Of a stretch of DNA of 64,000 nt, positions 23,214 through 31,919 are shown in pieces (positions within the stretch are counted from its first letter, which is position 1; each line of letters starts with the position of its first letter). The notes under the pieces are model-generated. The model did no database searches, was not told the origin of the DNA, and was given only the letters and a program-made list of their open reading frames with translations. A program made the translations under genes and the position numbers. The stretch is taken from contig NZ_JANRHG010000007.1 in NCBI RefSeq assembly GCF_024733845.1, positions 1 through 64,000 on the forward strand. The letters are read 5' to 3'. The DNA is from Neomoorella sulfitireducens (GTDB taxonomy: Bacteria > Bacillota > DSM-521 > Neomoorellales > Neomoorellaceae).

Positions 23214-24461
23214 TTAATTGTACGGGTTACTTCTTAAACCCCGCCAGAGCAGGTACAGGGCGGTCTGGGCAGACTGCCACTTGATGTTTTCCCGCTCGCC
23301 CACAAAAAGCTCCCGCTGTACCTCTACCTTACCCTGGATATCAAGCCCTATATAAACCAGACCTACGGGTTTGGCCGGCGTACTGCCGCCGGGGCCGGCA
23401 ATACCGGTAATGCCGACACCTATATCGGCGGCAAAAGCCCGGCGCACGCCACGGGCCATGGCGGCGGCAACTTCAGGGCTGACGGCACCGTGAGCGGCTA
23501 GGATTTCCTCCGCTACTCCCAGGAGCTTTATTTTAGCCTCATTGCTGTAAGTAACCATACCGCCCAGGAAATAATCGGAACTGCCGGGGACATTGGTAAC
23601 CCGGTGGGCCAGCAGGCCGCCGGTACAGGATTCCGCTACGGCCAGGGTCAGGTGCCGCCCGGCAAGAATGGTGCCGGTGACCCCTTCCAGGGTGTCGGCA
23701 TCGCTGCCAAAAATATAATCACCCAGGCGTTCCCGGATGGCCGCCTCTAGGGGCATTATTAATTCCCGGGCCTGCTCCGGATTGCCGGCGCGGGCCGTAA
23801 GGCGCAAGGTTACCTCACCGGGTTTAGCCAGGGGTGCCAGGGTGGGGTTGTCGCCGTGGAGCAGGTCTTTCAGGACTTCTTCCACTGCCGATTCTCCCAT
23901 CCCGGCAATTTTCAGTACCCGGGAGAAGATAACCTCCCGCCGGGCACCGTATGATTCCAGCAGGGGCAGGAGCCGGTCAACCACCATGGGTTCAAATTCC
24001 CGCGGCGGCCCGGGTAATAGTGCATAGATTTTTTCCTCATGTTCCAGAAAAATACCTGCTGCCGTGCCATAGGGATTGTCCAGGGCCCGGGCTCCGGCCG
24101 GTAGCAGGGCCTGCTTCAGGTTACCGGGCGGCATGGGTCGCCGGCGGGCGGCAAAATACCGGGTGACGTTTTCCCTGGCGGCCGCATCCTCCACCAGGGG
24201 TAAATTCAAGGCTGCGGCCAGGGCTTCCCGGGAGAGGTCGTCTTCGGTTGGCCCCAGCCCACCGCCAACGATAATAAGGTCGGCCCGCCGGCGGGCGTTA
24301 TTGATAGCCTCGCGGATGCGTTCCAGGTTGTCGCCGACTACCACCTGGCGGTAAAGGTTAATGCCGGCCGCGGCCAGCTGCCGGCCCAAATAGGCGGCAT
24401 TGGTATTAACAATCTGGCCCAGGAGCATTTCTGTGCCGGTGAAAATGGCTTCGGCGATCAA
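23214..24461 (-). CDS. cinA: CinA-family protein: MoaB-like / NMN amidohydrolase
   Basis: 415 residues, the two-domain CinA form. N-terminal MoaB/MogA-like domain (AEAIFTGTEMLLGQIVNTNAAYLG, VVVGDNLERI, VGGGLGPTEDDLSREALA) acts on ADP-ribose or NAD derivatives. The C-terminal PncC domain (VAESCTGGLLAHRVTNVPGSSDYFLGG, GVSPEV-like block, GITGIAGPGGSTPAKPVGLVYIG) deamidates nicotinamide mononucleotide. RBS region AGGAGG lies on the minus strand just upstream of the ATG. A small membrane peptide gene lies upstream on the same strand. Confidence 0.93.
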   Translation of the reverse strand: MIAEAIFTGTEMLLGQIVNTNAAYLGRQLAAAGINLYRQVVVGDNLERIREAINNARRRADLIIVGGGLGPTEDDLSREALAAALNLPLVEDAAARENVTRYFAARRRPMPPGNLKQALLPAGARALDNPYGTAAGIFLEHEEKIYALLPGPPREFEPMVVDRLLPLLESYGARREVIFSRVLKIAGMGESAVEEVLKDLLHGDNPTLAPLAKPGEVTLRLTARAGNPEQARELIMPLEAAIRERLGDYIFGSDADTLEGVTGTILAGRHLTLAVAESCTGGLLAHRVTNVPGSSDYFLGGMVTYSNEAKIKLLGVAEEILAAHGAVSPEVAAAMARGVRRAFAADIGVGITGIAGPGGSTPAKPVGLVYIGLDIQGKVEVQRELFVGERENIKWQSAQTALYLLWRGLRSNPYN

Positions 24462-24510
24462 GGAAAACTTCCTCCTTAAGTTAAAAAGCGCCTGGCACCG
24501 GCGCTAATAA

Positions 24511-24639
24511 TTAATGTACGGTTTCAGCAGCTGTAGTTGCGGGTCCGTGTTCTGCGGCGCCCAAATTGTTAATAGCAGTCACTGCAATTCCCAGGATTAG
24601 CCATCCGGCCAGGAAAAGTATTATTTGCCATTTTTTCAT
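24511..24639 (-). CDS. 42-residue membrane peptide, unrecognised
   Basis: A short open frame with a good ribosome site (GGGTGTGGGAG, spacing about five) encodes MKKWQIILFLAGWLILGIAV followed by TAINNLGAAEHGPATTAAETVH. One N-terminal transmembrane helix and a short polar tail outside or inside the membrane. Located between cinA and htrA, divergent from htrA. It matches no family I know. Confidence 0.5.
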   Translation of the reverse strand: MKKWQIILFLAGWLILGIAVTAINNLGAAEHGPATTAAETVH

Positions 24640-24812
24640 CTTGCTCCCACACCCTTTCTGAGTTGCAGTGTTACTCCCGCTAAAAGTATATCAGAGGGTT
24701 TTACCAGTTGCAATGGCAGGGGTACGGCTATATAATGCTGGTTGATAAAGGCTTTTACCAGCAGAAGGCATTTATTGGTTTCGCTCCTGAAAGAACGGGA
24801 TGGCAAATTAAT

Positions 24813-24869
24813 TTTCTTAAGTTTTTCTTAGCTTGTCTTAAACTTTTTTTTAAATTTCTTTTTTATAAT
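24813..24869 (+). promoter_or_regulatory. Tandem TTCTTAA-like repeats and -10 element upstream of htrA
   Basis: Three direct repeats, TTCTTAA (24813), TTCTTAG (24824) and GTCTTAA (24834), occur at 10-11 base spacing. A weaker TTTTTAA (24847) and TATAAT (24864-24869) follow. Helical-turn-spaced direct repeats just upstream of a -10 with no -35 are typical of OmpR/PhoB-type response regulator sites. The regulator is not identified. Confidence 0.45.
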
Positions 24870-24902
24870 TACTTCAGGAAGCCAAGAAGGAGGTATGAAA
24901 AA

Positions 24903-26069
24903 ATGTGGCAGCGTTCAGGAAGAGCCAGAATTACCGTCCTGGCGGTTTTGCTAATTTTCCTGGCCGGGGTGGCGGCCACGGTAGGTTTTTATCAGATCAC
25001 CGGGGTGACAGCCGGGACTGCGCAACCTTCTTACCAGCACGCGGTGGCTGCCGCTGAAACGGTAACCGCCAGTATCCCGGTGGGTCTGGGTCCGGAGGCC
25101 ATTGCTGATATTGTAGAAAAAGCCGGTCCGGCAGTGGTACGGATTGATACGATTACGCAGACGCGGGTGGTCAGCCCCTTTAACGACCCCTTTTTCCGGC
25201 AATTTTTTGGCGACCAGTTTGATCTTGGTCCCCAGGAACAGCGGGGGTTGGGGTCGGGGTTCATAATTTCCCAGGACGGCTACATCCTGACCAACCAGCA
25301 TGTAATTGATGGGGCGAAGCAGGTTAAAGTTACCGTTGTCGGTTATGATAAGCCCTTTAACGCCAGGGTAGTGGGTGCTGATGCCACCCTGGACCTGGCA
25401 GTCCTGAAAATTGATGCCGGCAAACCATTACCCTACTTGACCCTCGGTGATGCCAGCAAGGTGCGCGTCGGTGAGTGGGCTATTGCCATCGGCAACCCGG
25501 ACGGCCTGGACCACACGGTAACGGTGGGCGTCATCAGTGCCAAGGGCCGGCCCATAGACGTTGAGGACCGTCATTATGAAAACCTGTTGCAGACCGATGC
25601 TTCCATTAACCCCGGCAACAGCGGCGGCCCCCTGTTGAACCTCAAGGGCGAAGTAATCGGTATTAATACCGCCGTTAACGCCAGCGCCCAGGGGATCGGT
25701 TTTGCCATCCCCAGCAGCACGGTGCTACCAGTTTTGAACGACCTGATGACCAAAGGTAAAATTGCCCGGCCGTGGCTGGGAGTAGCCCTGGCATCGGTCA
25801 CACCAGATGTGGCCGAAATGCTGGGCCTTGAGAGCCCCGAAGGGGCCCTGGTAGGTGAGATAGTGGCCGGCAGCCCGGCGGCAAGGTCCGGTATTCAAAA
25901 ATATGATGTGATCCTGCAGATAGATGGCCAGAACATAAAAGATGCCAGCGATCTGATAAATAAGATTCAGGCTATGAAAATCGGCCAGCAGGTAAAGCTC
26001 CACATTTACCGCCGCGGCCAGCTCCTGGATATCAATGTGGTCCTTGGAGAGAAGCCGGCGCAGTATTAA
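24903..26069 (+). CDS. htrA: HtrA/DegP-type S1C serine protease with PDZ domain
   Basis: 388 residues. N-terminal membrane anchor (ITVLAVLLIFLAGVAATVGF), then a trypsin-like domain with the triad His in YILTNQHVIDGA, Asp in DATLDLAVLKID and Ser in NPGNSGGPLLNLKGE. A C-terminal PDZ follows (EMLGLESPEGALVGEIVAGSPAARSGIQ). Acts outside the membrane on misfolded proteins. Start at ATG 24903, nine bases after AAGGAGGT; upstream in-frame codons lack a ribosome site. Strong terminator downstream. Probable response-regulator sites lie upstream. Confidence 0.93.
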   Translation: MWQRSGRARITVLAVLLIFLAGVAATVGFYQITGVTAGTAQPSYQHAVAAAETVTASIPVGLGPEAIADIVEKAGPAVVRIDTITQTRVVSPFNDPFFRQFFGDQFDLGPQEQRGLGSGFIISQDGYILTNQHVIDGAKQVKVTVVGYDKPFNARVVGADATLDLAVLKIDAGKPLPYLTLGDASKVRVGEWAIAIGNPDGLDHTVTVGVISAKGRPIDVEDRHYENLLQTDASINPGNSGGPLLNLKGEVIGINTAVNASAQGIGFAIPSSTVLPVLNDLMTKGKIARPWLGVALASVTPDVAEMLGLESPEGALVGEIVAGSPAARSGIQKYDVILQIDGQNIKDASDLINKIQAMKIGQQVKLHIYRRGQLLDINVVLGEKPAQY

Positions 26070-26107
26070 GATACTATAGCCAACATCCGGCGTGGTCCTT
26101 AAAGTTT

Positions 26108-26143
26108 AACCCCGGGAAAGTTTTTTCCCGGGGTTTATTTTCA
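26108..26143 (+). terminator. Rho-independent terminator of htrA
   Basis: AACCCCGGGAAA (26108-26119) pairs fully with TTTCCCGGGGTT (26124-26135), followed by TATTTT. Confidence 0.88.
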
Positions 26144-26243
26144 CCCCTGTTTGCGCCGCCAGGGCAGGCGCTTGGCCTTTTTACCTGTATCCTGGCAGGA
26201 GAAATGAAGATGTTGTCGAAATTAAGGGCAAGGCGGTGGAGTG

Positions 26244-27980
26244 ATGCTCAAAAAAATAATTACCGGTGTCATTATTGGCCTGCTGGGCGTCATTCTTTTT
26301 TCCGGCCAGGTTGTATCATCGGGGTCAACCCAGCACCTGCCGGAGGTCACCATTGAGAGAGTCACCTTTAAAGAGATAGTCATGGACCCGCCCCCCCTTG
26401 AAGCAGGGGGACATATACTGGTATCGGCAGAGGACTTTTTACCCCTGGCCGGCGGCAGTGCCGACTGGTATAAAAACAGGGGTATTTTACGGGGAAGTAA
26501 GGGAGCTACCGTAACCGCCGGCAGCCTGGCAGCCGAGGTGGACGGAATACCGCGGCGCCTGGAGGTGGCCCCGGTAATTGTTGGCGACAAGTTTTACATA
26601 CCCTTGAACCTGGCCCTGGAAATCCTGGGATGGCCGGCTGCCGGCAATGGGGGACTTGCGCCTGAGCCGGAAAGTACGGGTATAAACCTTCCCCCTATCC
26701 GGGGAAAAGGAAGTATTCATTTCCGCTATTATCCTGTATATGACCTCCAGGCCAGTTATGACCCTGCCGGGGAAAGGCTGGCAGGCGAACTCCTCCTGGC
26801 GTACCAGAACAATTATTCATTTCCCCTGCAGGAATTGCATTTTAACCTGCCGGCTAATGGCGTCTACGGTAATGGAGCGGAATTAACAGTTAGCAAGGTA
26901 TATGTAAATAACCGTCCGGTGCCTTTTAATTCCCGGGGAAGTTCCCTGGTAGTATCCCTGCCTGTAAGCCTTGCTCCCCGGGAAACCCTTTTCCTGTCCC
27001 TTTCCTTCACAACCAGGGTACCCCCGGCAGCTGCACGCCTGGGCCGCAGCGGCAACACCTTGATGGCGGCCGGCTGGTACCCGCTCCTGGCCCCGCAATG
27101 CGGCGACACCTGGGCGGGAATGGCCGGTACCTCCTACGGTGACCCCTATTTTGCCGGAGCCGGCTATTACCGGGTGCGCCTGACCCTGCCATCGGGTTAC
27201 ACGGTCCTGGCCAGTGCCCGGGAAACAGGACGGTCGGATTACGGCACCTGGACGGTCTGGACCTTTAACAGCGAGCATCCTATCAGGGAATTTGCCTTTG
27301 CTGCTGCCCCTGACTGGCAACTGATTAGCCGCCAGGTAGGGGCGGTCAGGATGGTCGTAGCCTCTCGTGGTGAACCGGCCGTAGCGGCCCTGGATGTAGC
27401 CGGCGAGGCAATAAATTTTTTCCAGGCCACCTTCGGTCCTTATCCTTACAGCTACCTGCACCTGGCTTTCATCCCCCTGGACGGCCTGGCCGGGATGGAA
27501 TACCCGGGTTTTATTGTTTTAAGTAACCGCAAAAGTTATAGCCCTGCTACCGTTGTCCATGAAGTCGCCCACCAGTGGTGGTATAACCTGGTGGGAAATG
27601 ATAGCATCCATGCCGCCTGGATTGACGAAAGCCTGGCCGAGTACAGCACCCTCCTTTTTTACCGCCGGCGCGATCCGGCCCTCTACCAGGTTAAACTGTC
27701 CGAGATCAGGCGCCTGGCCGGACAGACAAATCAGCCAATTAATTTATCCCTTGATGACTATGGTAGCGAGCAGGACTACCGCCTGGCAGTATATAACCGG
27801 GGTGCCGGGTTCTGGCTTGATGTGGAAGCCATTGCCGGTACGGGTAGCTTGCAGCAGGCCCTGGCTTATATCCAGCGGTACTACCGCCATGAAATACTCC
27901 CCCCTCAAGCCCTGGTGACTATTCTAACATATTATGGCAACGTAATGCCGGACCTATTTACAGCATATTTATGGAACTAA
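26244..27980 (+). CDS. Secreted M1-type (gluzincin) metallopeptidase with N-terminal stalk domain
   Basis: About 578 residues. Signal peptide/anchor (IITGVIIGLLGVILFSGQV). A copper-amine-oxidase-like stalk domain spans about 25-130 (LVSAEDFLPLAGGSADWYKN, FYIPLNLALEILGWP). A beta-rich N-terminal M1 domain follows, then the catalytic part: AGMEYPGFIVL (exopeptidase-like GMEY block), zinc motif VVHEVAHQWWYN (HExxH) and the distal Glu in WIDESLAEYSTLLFY. The canonical C-terminal helical domain of aminopeptidase N is absent. Exported, probably surface-bound. Start at ATG 26244 or the GTG three bases earlier. Confidence 0.87.
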   Translation: MLKKIITGVIIGLLGVILFSGQVVSSGSTQHLPEVTIERVTFKEIVMDPPPLEAGGHILVSAEDFLPLAGGSADWYKNRGILRGSKGATVTAGSLAAEVDGIPRRLEVAPVIVGDKFYIPLNLALEILGWPAAGNGGLAPEPESTGINLPPIRGKGSIHFRYYPVYDLQASYDPAGERLAGELLLAYQNNYSFPLQELHFNLPANGVYGNGAELTVSKVYVNNRPVPFNSRGSSLVVSLPVSLAPRETLFLSLSFTTRVPPAAARLGRSGNTLMAAGWYPLLAPQCGDTWAGMAGTSYGDPYFAGAGYYRVRLTLPSGYTVLASARETGRSDYGTWTVWTFNSEHPIREFAFAAAPDWQLISRQVGAVRMVVASRGEPAVAALDVAGEAINFFQATFGPYPYSYLHLAFIPLDGLAGMEYPGFIVLSNRKSYSPATVVHEVAHQWWYNLVGNDSIHAAWIDESLAEYSTLLFYRRRDPALYQVKLSEIRRLAGQTNQPINLSLDDYGSEQDYRLAVYNRGAGFWLDVEAIAGTGSLQQALAYIQRYYRHEILPPQALVTILTYYGNVMPDLFTAYLWN

Positions 27981-28054
27981 CGGCACTGAAAAACGTCTAA
28001 TTAAATACAGGTAGAGTTTGTCGAAGAAACAGGGCGGGAGGGGCCAAGCGGAAC

Positions 28055-29062
28055 ATGAGCCAGGCAGGTAAATTTGTGGCAGGGCACTGGTCCTGGGTGG
28101 CCAGGATCAGCAGATACTCGCGGGCGGCCAGGCCGGATTTGATCCTGCGGCTGGGGTACCTGGTAACAATAAGCGCTTTAATGCTGGTTATTGCCACTAT
28201 CGGCGGTGCAGGCCGGCAGCAGCCAGGGGTTAATGGTCTGGTCCCGGTTTTGCCCTCTGTATCCGGTCCTGGCCAACTGGATGTGGGCGAGCCGGGATTG
28301 CCCCTTTCCTCGCCGGGGTCGAATCTTGTAACGCCGGGAACTTCGCCTCCGCCGGAACCGGTCGCTGCTGAAAAACCGTCACCGCCTGCTCCGGAACCGC
28401 AGCCGGAAACCAAGACCTTTCCTAAGCCCCTGCGTCAGGTACCGGAGGCCGGTCGCCGGGTGGCCCTGACCTTTGATGACGGCCCCTTTCCCCAGTGGAC
28501 GGAGCGCTATTTAGCCGTTCTGGCCGCCACGGGAACCCGGGCCACCTTTTTTATGGTCGGACGGCAGGCTGAAACTTATCCGGAATTAGTGAGAGCGGTT
28601 ATGGAGGGCGGTCATGAAATAGCCAGCCATTCCTGGCGCCATGCCAACCTGGGAAAGGTGACCCGTGCTGAAGCTGAGACCGATCTCCGGCAGGCGGCGG
28701 CCGTCCTCGAGAAAATAAGTGAACAGCAGGTTAAATATTTCCGTCCCCCTTACGGCGCCATGGGAGCGGAATTGCTGGCGGCAGCAGCCGGGCTGGGCAC
28801 GCCGGCAGTCACCTGGAGCGTTGATCCCCGCGACTGGTCCAATCCCGGCCCGGGGGTCATAGTTCGTCACGTCCTAGCTAACGTCCGGGACGGCAGTATA
28901 ATCCTCCTTCACGAGGGCCATCCCGGCACCCTGGCGGCCCTGCCCCTTCTGATTAAAGGGCTACAGGAAAAAGGCTATGAACTGGTAACTATATCCGGGC
29001 TGATAGCCGGGGACGAAAAAACGGGTGCAGGGGCTGGTGTGGAAATCCTGGTAGAAAAATAA
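28055..29062 (+). CDS. Membrane-anchored polysaccharide deacetylase (NodB homology, CE4)
   Basis: 335 residues. One transmembrane helix (LGYLVTISALMLVIATIGG, about 40-58), a Pro-rich linker, then the NodB domain from about residue 130: RRVALTFDDGPFPQWTERYL (catalytic Asp-Asp), ATFFMVGRQAETYPELV, HEIASHSWRHANLGK (metal HxxxxH), KYFRPPYGAMG, and SIILLHEGHPGTLAALPLLI. De-N-acetylates peptidoglycan or another wall glycan outside the membrane. ATG 28055 with GGGAGGGG upstream. Confidence 0.9.
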   Translation: MSQAGKFVAGHWSWVARISRYSRAARPDLILRLGYLVTISALMLVIATIGGAGRQQPGVNGLVPVLPSVSGPGQLDVGEPGLPLSSPGSNLVTPGTSPPPEPVAAEKPSPPAPEPQPETKTFPKPLRQVPEAGRRVALTFDDGPFPQWTERYLAVLAATGTRATFFMVGRQAETYPELVRAVMEGGHEIASHSWRHANLGKVTRAEAETDLRQAAAVLEKISEQQVKYFRPPYGAMGAELLAAAAGLGTPAVTWSVDPRDWSNPGPGVIVRHVLANVRDGSIILLHEGHPGTLAALPLLIKGLQEKGYELVTISGLIAGDEKTGAGAGVEILVEK

Positions 29063-29080
29063 CTTCTTAATTGGTATATC

Positions 29081-29110
29081 TTGCATAATAAAGACCACCT
29101 GCGGTATAAT
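29081..29110 (+). promoter_or_regulatory. Promoter of the riboswitch-controlled chemoreceptor
   Basis: TTGCAT (29081-29086), 18-base spacer, TATAAT (29105-29110). Transcription would begin around 29117, about 20 bases before the aptamer. Confidence 0.65.
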
Positions 29111-29137
29111 TAAGGCGAAAATAGTAAAAATTCCCCG

Positions 29138-29218
29138 AAAAGGCAAACCTGCTGAAAGGCAGGGACGCAAAGCTACAGGGTCTAAAGCCCGGTTAAGGGC
29201 CAGGACAGCCAGTTGCCG
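29138..29218 (+). promoter_or_regulatory. Cyclic-di-GMP-I (GEMM) riboswitch
   Basis: The conserved core is complete: GGCAAACC, a GAAA tetraloop hairpin (29151-29160), GGGACGCAAAGCTACAGGG, CTAAAG, a second arm with a receptor for the tetraloop, and closing AGGACAGCCAGTTGCC. The distal terminator at 29232 gives a transcriptional readout. It places the downstream chemoreceptor under intracellular c-di-GMP control. Confidence 0.93.
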
Positions 29219-29231
29219 CGGGTGGAACGGG

Positions 29232-29262
29232 GCTACCCAGGGGGTAGCTTTTATTATTTATA
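29232..29262 (+). terminator. Terminator of the c-di-GMP riboswitch
   Basis: GCTACCC (29232-29238), three-base loop, GGGTAGC (29242-29248), then TTTTATTATTTAT. Lies between the aptamer and the SD of the chemoreceptor gene. Confidence 0.85.
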
Positions 29263-29289
29263 AACAACCCGAGGAGGGAGTTGCTATTT

Positions 29290-31068
29290 ATGCGCTTGCA
29301 CTTATTTAAAAAGAAGGGCCGGGTAGCGCAGGGTGCGCCCATGACGTCCCGGCCGGGAAAAAAGCGGGCGGGTTTTTTCAGCCGCTGGCGGTTGGGAGCC
29401 AAATTAACGGCCGGCTTTATCCTGATCATTTTGATTTTTGTTGTCGTAGTGGCCTATGTCAACTTCAGTCTCCAGGAAGTAGACAGGATATCCCGGGAAG
29501 TAACCCTGGCCCACGAGCAGAATTTGCTCTTTAACGAGATGACCGGCGCTGTCCGGGATGCTTACCGCCGGGCCACCGATTACATAATATTTGGTACTGA
29601 GACCGAGGTGGCGGCCTTTGACGACGCCATGAAACGTTTCGACGACGCCCGCGCCCGGCTGGAACAACACCAACTCGACAGCCAGGCGGCCGGGTATCTT
29701 GCCGCCATGAATCTGGCCTGCAATAGTTTTACCGAAACTTTTAAAGAAGTTATCTTGAATACCAGCCGGGAAGAACGTACGGCGGCCCTGCCCATTTTGA
29801 GCTTCCAGATGGGGGCATCCCTGGATAATATCAATAATATTGGCAGCCATCTATCCAACAGCATGAGCGAGAAGAACGCCCTTGCGGAGAAGCAGTTAAT
29901 TGCGACTGTCACGCGGGCCCGGGCAATGCTACTTAGCGGGTTGCTGGCAGCCCTATTACTGGGCCTGCTGGTAGCATGGCTTTTCAGCCGCATGGTTGGC
30001 AGATCCCTGGGCCAGTTGGCTGTCTACGCCACCCGGATCGCCGCCGGTGATCTTACGGCTGAACCCCTTCAAGTTATAACCAACGATGAAGTGGGCAAGC
30101 TGGCGACGGCTTTCAACACCATGGGCGATAACCTGCGCCAGCTTATCGGCCAGGTGCGGGATATGACCGGCCAGGTGGCTGCGGCCAGCCAGGACTTAGC
30201 CCGTATGTCCAAGGAACTTGGGGATGCCGCCCACCAGGTAGCGGCTACCACCCAGGAAATGGCCAGGGGGGCCGAAGACCAGGCCCAGCAGGTCGGCGAG
30301 ACGGCAGCGGTGACCGATGCCCAGGTGGCCAGGGTGGAGGAAGTGCACCGCAACACCGAGGAAATGGCGGCCGCTTCCGACCAGGCGGCGGCTAAAGCCA
30401 GCGAAGGTGCCATGGCTGTCGCCGAAGCTACCCGGCAGATGGAGGCCATCTCCAGGCGTATGGAAAGCCTGGCTAGGGCTGTAGAGGAGCTTGGGTCACG
30501 TTCCCAGCAGATTGGCCAGATTGTAGGTGTTATTTCCGGCATTGCCGAGCAGACCAACCTCCTGGCCCTGAATGCGGCCATTGAGGCGGCCCGGGCCGGG
30601 GAACAGGGACGCGGTTTTGCGGTTGTGGCCGATGAGGTACGGAAGCTGGCCGAGCAAGCGGCCGGGGCCACCAAGGAGATTGTCGGCCTGGTGCAGGAAA
30701 TACAGCGTGAGACGGAGCGGGTGGTTCAGAGTATGGCCGAAGGCTCCAAGGATGTCCGCCAGGGCACTGAAGTAGTGGGCCGGACGGGCATGGCTTTTTC
30801 GGCCATTGAACAGTCCATCCAGACCCTGGTAAGCAAGATCAAGAATGTGGCTGTAAAGGCTGATGAAATGTATGCGGGTTCCCACCAGGTTAAAGGACGG
30901 GTAGAAAGTATAGCTGCCGGTATTGAAGAAATGGCGGCCAGTACCCAGGAGGTTTCTGCTTCCACCCAGGAGCAGACGGCAGCCGTAGACCAGATCAGTC
31001 ATTCAGCGCAACAGCTGGCCGCTGCCGCCGGGCACCTGGAAAAGGCGGTAGCAAGGTTCAAGTTATAA
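29290..31068 (+). CDS. Methyl-accepting chemotaxis protein
   Basis: About 592 residues. First transmembrane helix near residues 35-57 ([19 protein letters not shown]), a periplasmic four-helix-bundle sensor (about 58-215), and a second membrane helix ([21 protein letters not shown]). A HAMP domain ([15 protein letters not shown]) follows, then the long cytoplasmic signalling coiled coil with hairpin tip [20 protein letters not shown]. Start at ATG 29290, nine bases after GAGGAGGGAG; a TTG at 29281 abuts the SD. Controlled by the c-di-GMP-I riboswitch. Ligand unknown. Confidence 0.93.
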   Translation: MRLHLFKKKGRVAQGAPMTSRPGKKRAGFFSRWRLGAKLTAGFILIILIFVVVVAYVNFSLQEVDRISREVTLAHEQNLLFNEMTGAVRDAYRRATDYIIFGTETEVAAFDDAMKRFDDARARLEQHQLDSQAAGYLAAMNLACNSFTETFKEVILNTSREERTAALPILSFQMGASLDNINNIGSHLSNSMSEKNALAEKQLIATVTRARAMLLSGLLAALLLGLLVAWLFSRMVGRSLGQLAVYATRIAAGDLTAEPLQVITNDEVGKLATAFNTMGDNLRQLIGQVRDMTGQVAAASQDLARMSKELGDAAHQVAATTQEMARGAEDQAQQVGETAAVTDAQVARVEEVHRNTEEMAAASDQAAAKASEGAMAVAEATRQMEAISRRMESLARAVEELGSRSQQIGQIVGVISGIAEQTNLLALNAAIEAARAGEQGRGFAVVADEVRKLAEQAAGATKEIVGLVQEIQRETERVVQSMAEGSKDVRQGTEVVGRTGMAFSAIEQSIQTLVSKIKNVAVKADEMYAGSHQVKGRVESIAAGIEEMAASTQEVSASTQEQTAAVDQISHSAQQLAAAAGHLEKAVARFKL

Positions 31069-31107
31069 TACACAGTTCGGCTATTGCTATCTTCCCCAAT
31101 TTCTTTT

Positions 31108-31269
31108 TCAGGCACGGGCCTGGAAGGTTTCACATTCGGTATCGCGGTCGTTATGGGCGCTGGAGGTATTTGGCGTTCCCTGGACAGCTACGGTAATGCT
31201 GTCGGCCCGGCAACCGCCGTCTTGCCAGTAGATGCAATTGGCTACACGGCATTTGACTTTTGGAGACAT
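31108..31269 (-). CDS. Second DUF1540 small Cys-rich protein
   Basis: 53 residues encoded opposite the chemotaxis genes. KCRVANCIYWQDGGCRADSI matches the DUF1540 Cys pattern and ECETF is the second motif, as in the copy at 6394-6636. ATG at 31269 has AGGGGAG upstream on the minus strand. The plus-strand frame here shows no family feature, so this is the coding strand. Function of the domain is unknown; metal binding is plausible. Confidence 0.8.
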   Translation of the reverse strand: MSPKVKCRVANCIYWQDGGCRADSITVAVQGTPNTSSAHNDRDTECETFQARA

Positions 31270-31430
31270 GCTTATTACTCCCCTTGATATTTATTTTCAG
31301 ACGGGCGTAAGAACGGAAAGTAGTCTAAATATAGGTTGGCCGGCAGGGGGAAAAATATGCCGGCATTTAAAGGAATTTCTCTAACCATGCAGAATAATCT
31401 GTGTGAGAAAAGAAGGGAGGGGATATTAAA

Positions 31431-31919
31431 ATGGTAACGGAAACAGCGGCGGAAATACAGCTGGTCGTCTTCCAGCTGGGCGACGAAACTTACGGTGTCG
31501 ATATTTATCACGTCCAGGAAATTATCCGCATGCAGAGCATTACCCAGATACCCAGGACCCCTGCTTTTATCGAAGGAGTAATCAATTTACGCGGTCGTAT
31601 CATCCCGGTGATTGATCTCCATAAACGTTTTGGCCTGCCGCGGGTCGAACATACGAATAATACCAGGATAATGGTGGTGGAACTGGGAAAGGTAACGGTA
31701 GGCATGATTGTCGATTCCGTTTCCGAAGTTCTGCGCCTGCCAGCCTCCAGCATTGAGCCCCCTCCGCCCATGATAAGTGGCATTGATGTAGCCTATCTCA
31801 AAGGTGTGGGTAAGTGGAATGATCAGTTGATAATCCTCCTGGATCTCGAGCGTGTACTGCGGGAGAGCGAGCAGCGCCAGCTGGAGCAGGAAATTGCTGC
31901 CGGAGTGGATGCAAAATGA
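31431..31919 (+). CDS. cheW: Chemotaxis coupling protein CheW
   Basis: 162 residues, single CheW SH3-like domain that bridges chemoreceptors to CheA. Typical blocks: QLVVFQLGDETYGVDIYHVQEI, FIEGVINLRGRIIPVIDLHKRFGL, IMVVELGKVTVGMIVDSVSEVLRL and YLKGVGKWNDQLIILLDLERVL. ATG with AGGGAGGGGA upstream. Its stop overlaps the cheA ATG by four bases. Confidence 0.95.
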   Translation: MVTETAAEIQLVVFQLGDETYGVDIYHVQEIIRMQSITQIPRTPAFIEGVINLRGRIIPVIDLHKRFGLPRVEHTNNTRIMVVELGKVTVGMIVDSVSEVLRLPASSIEPPPPMISGIDVAYLKGVGKWNDQLIILLDLERVLRESEQRQLEQEIAAGVDAK

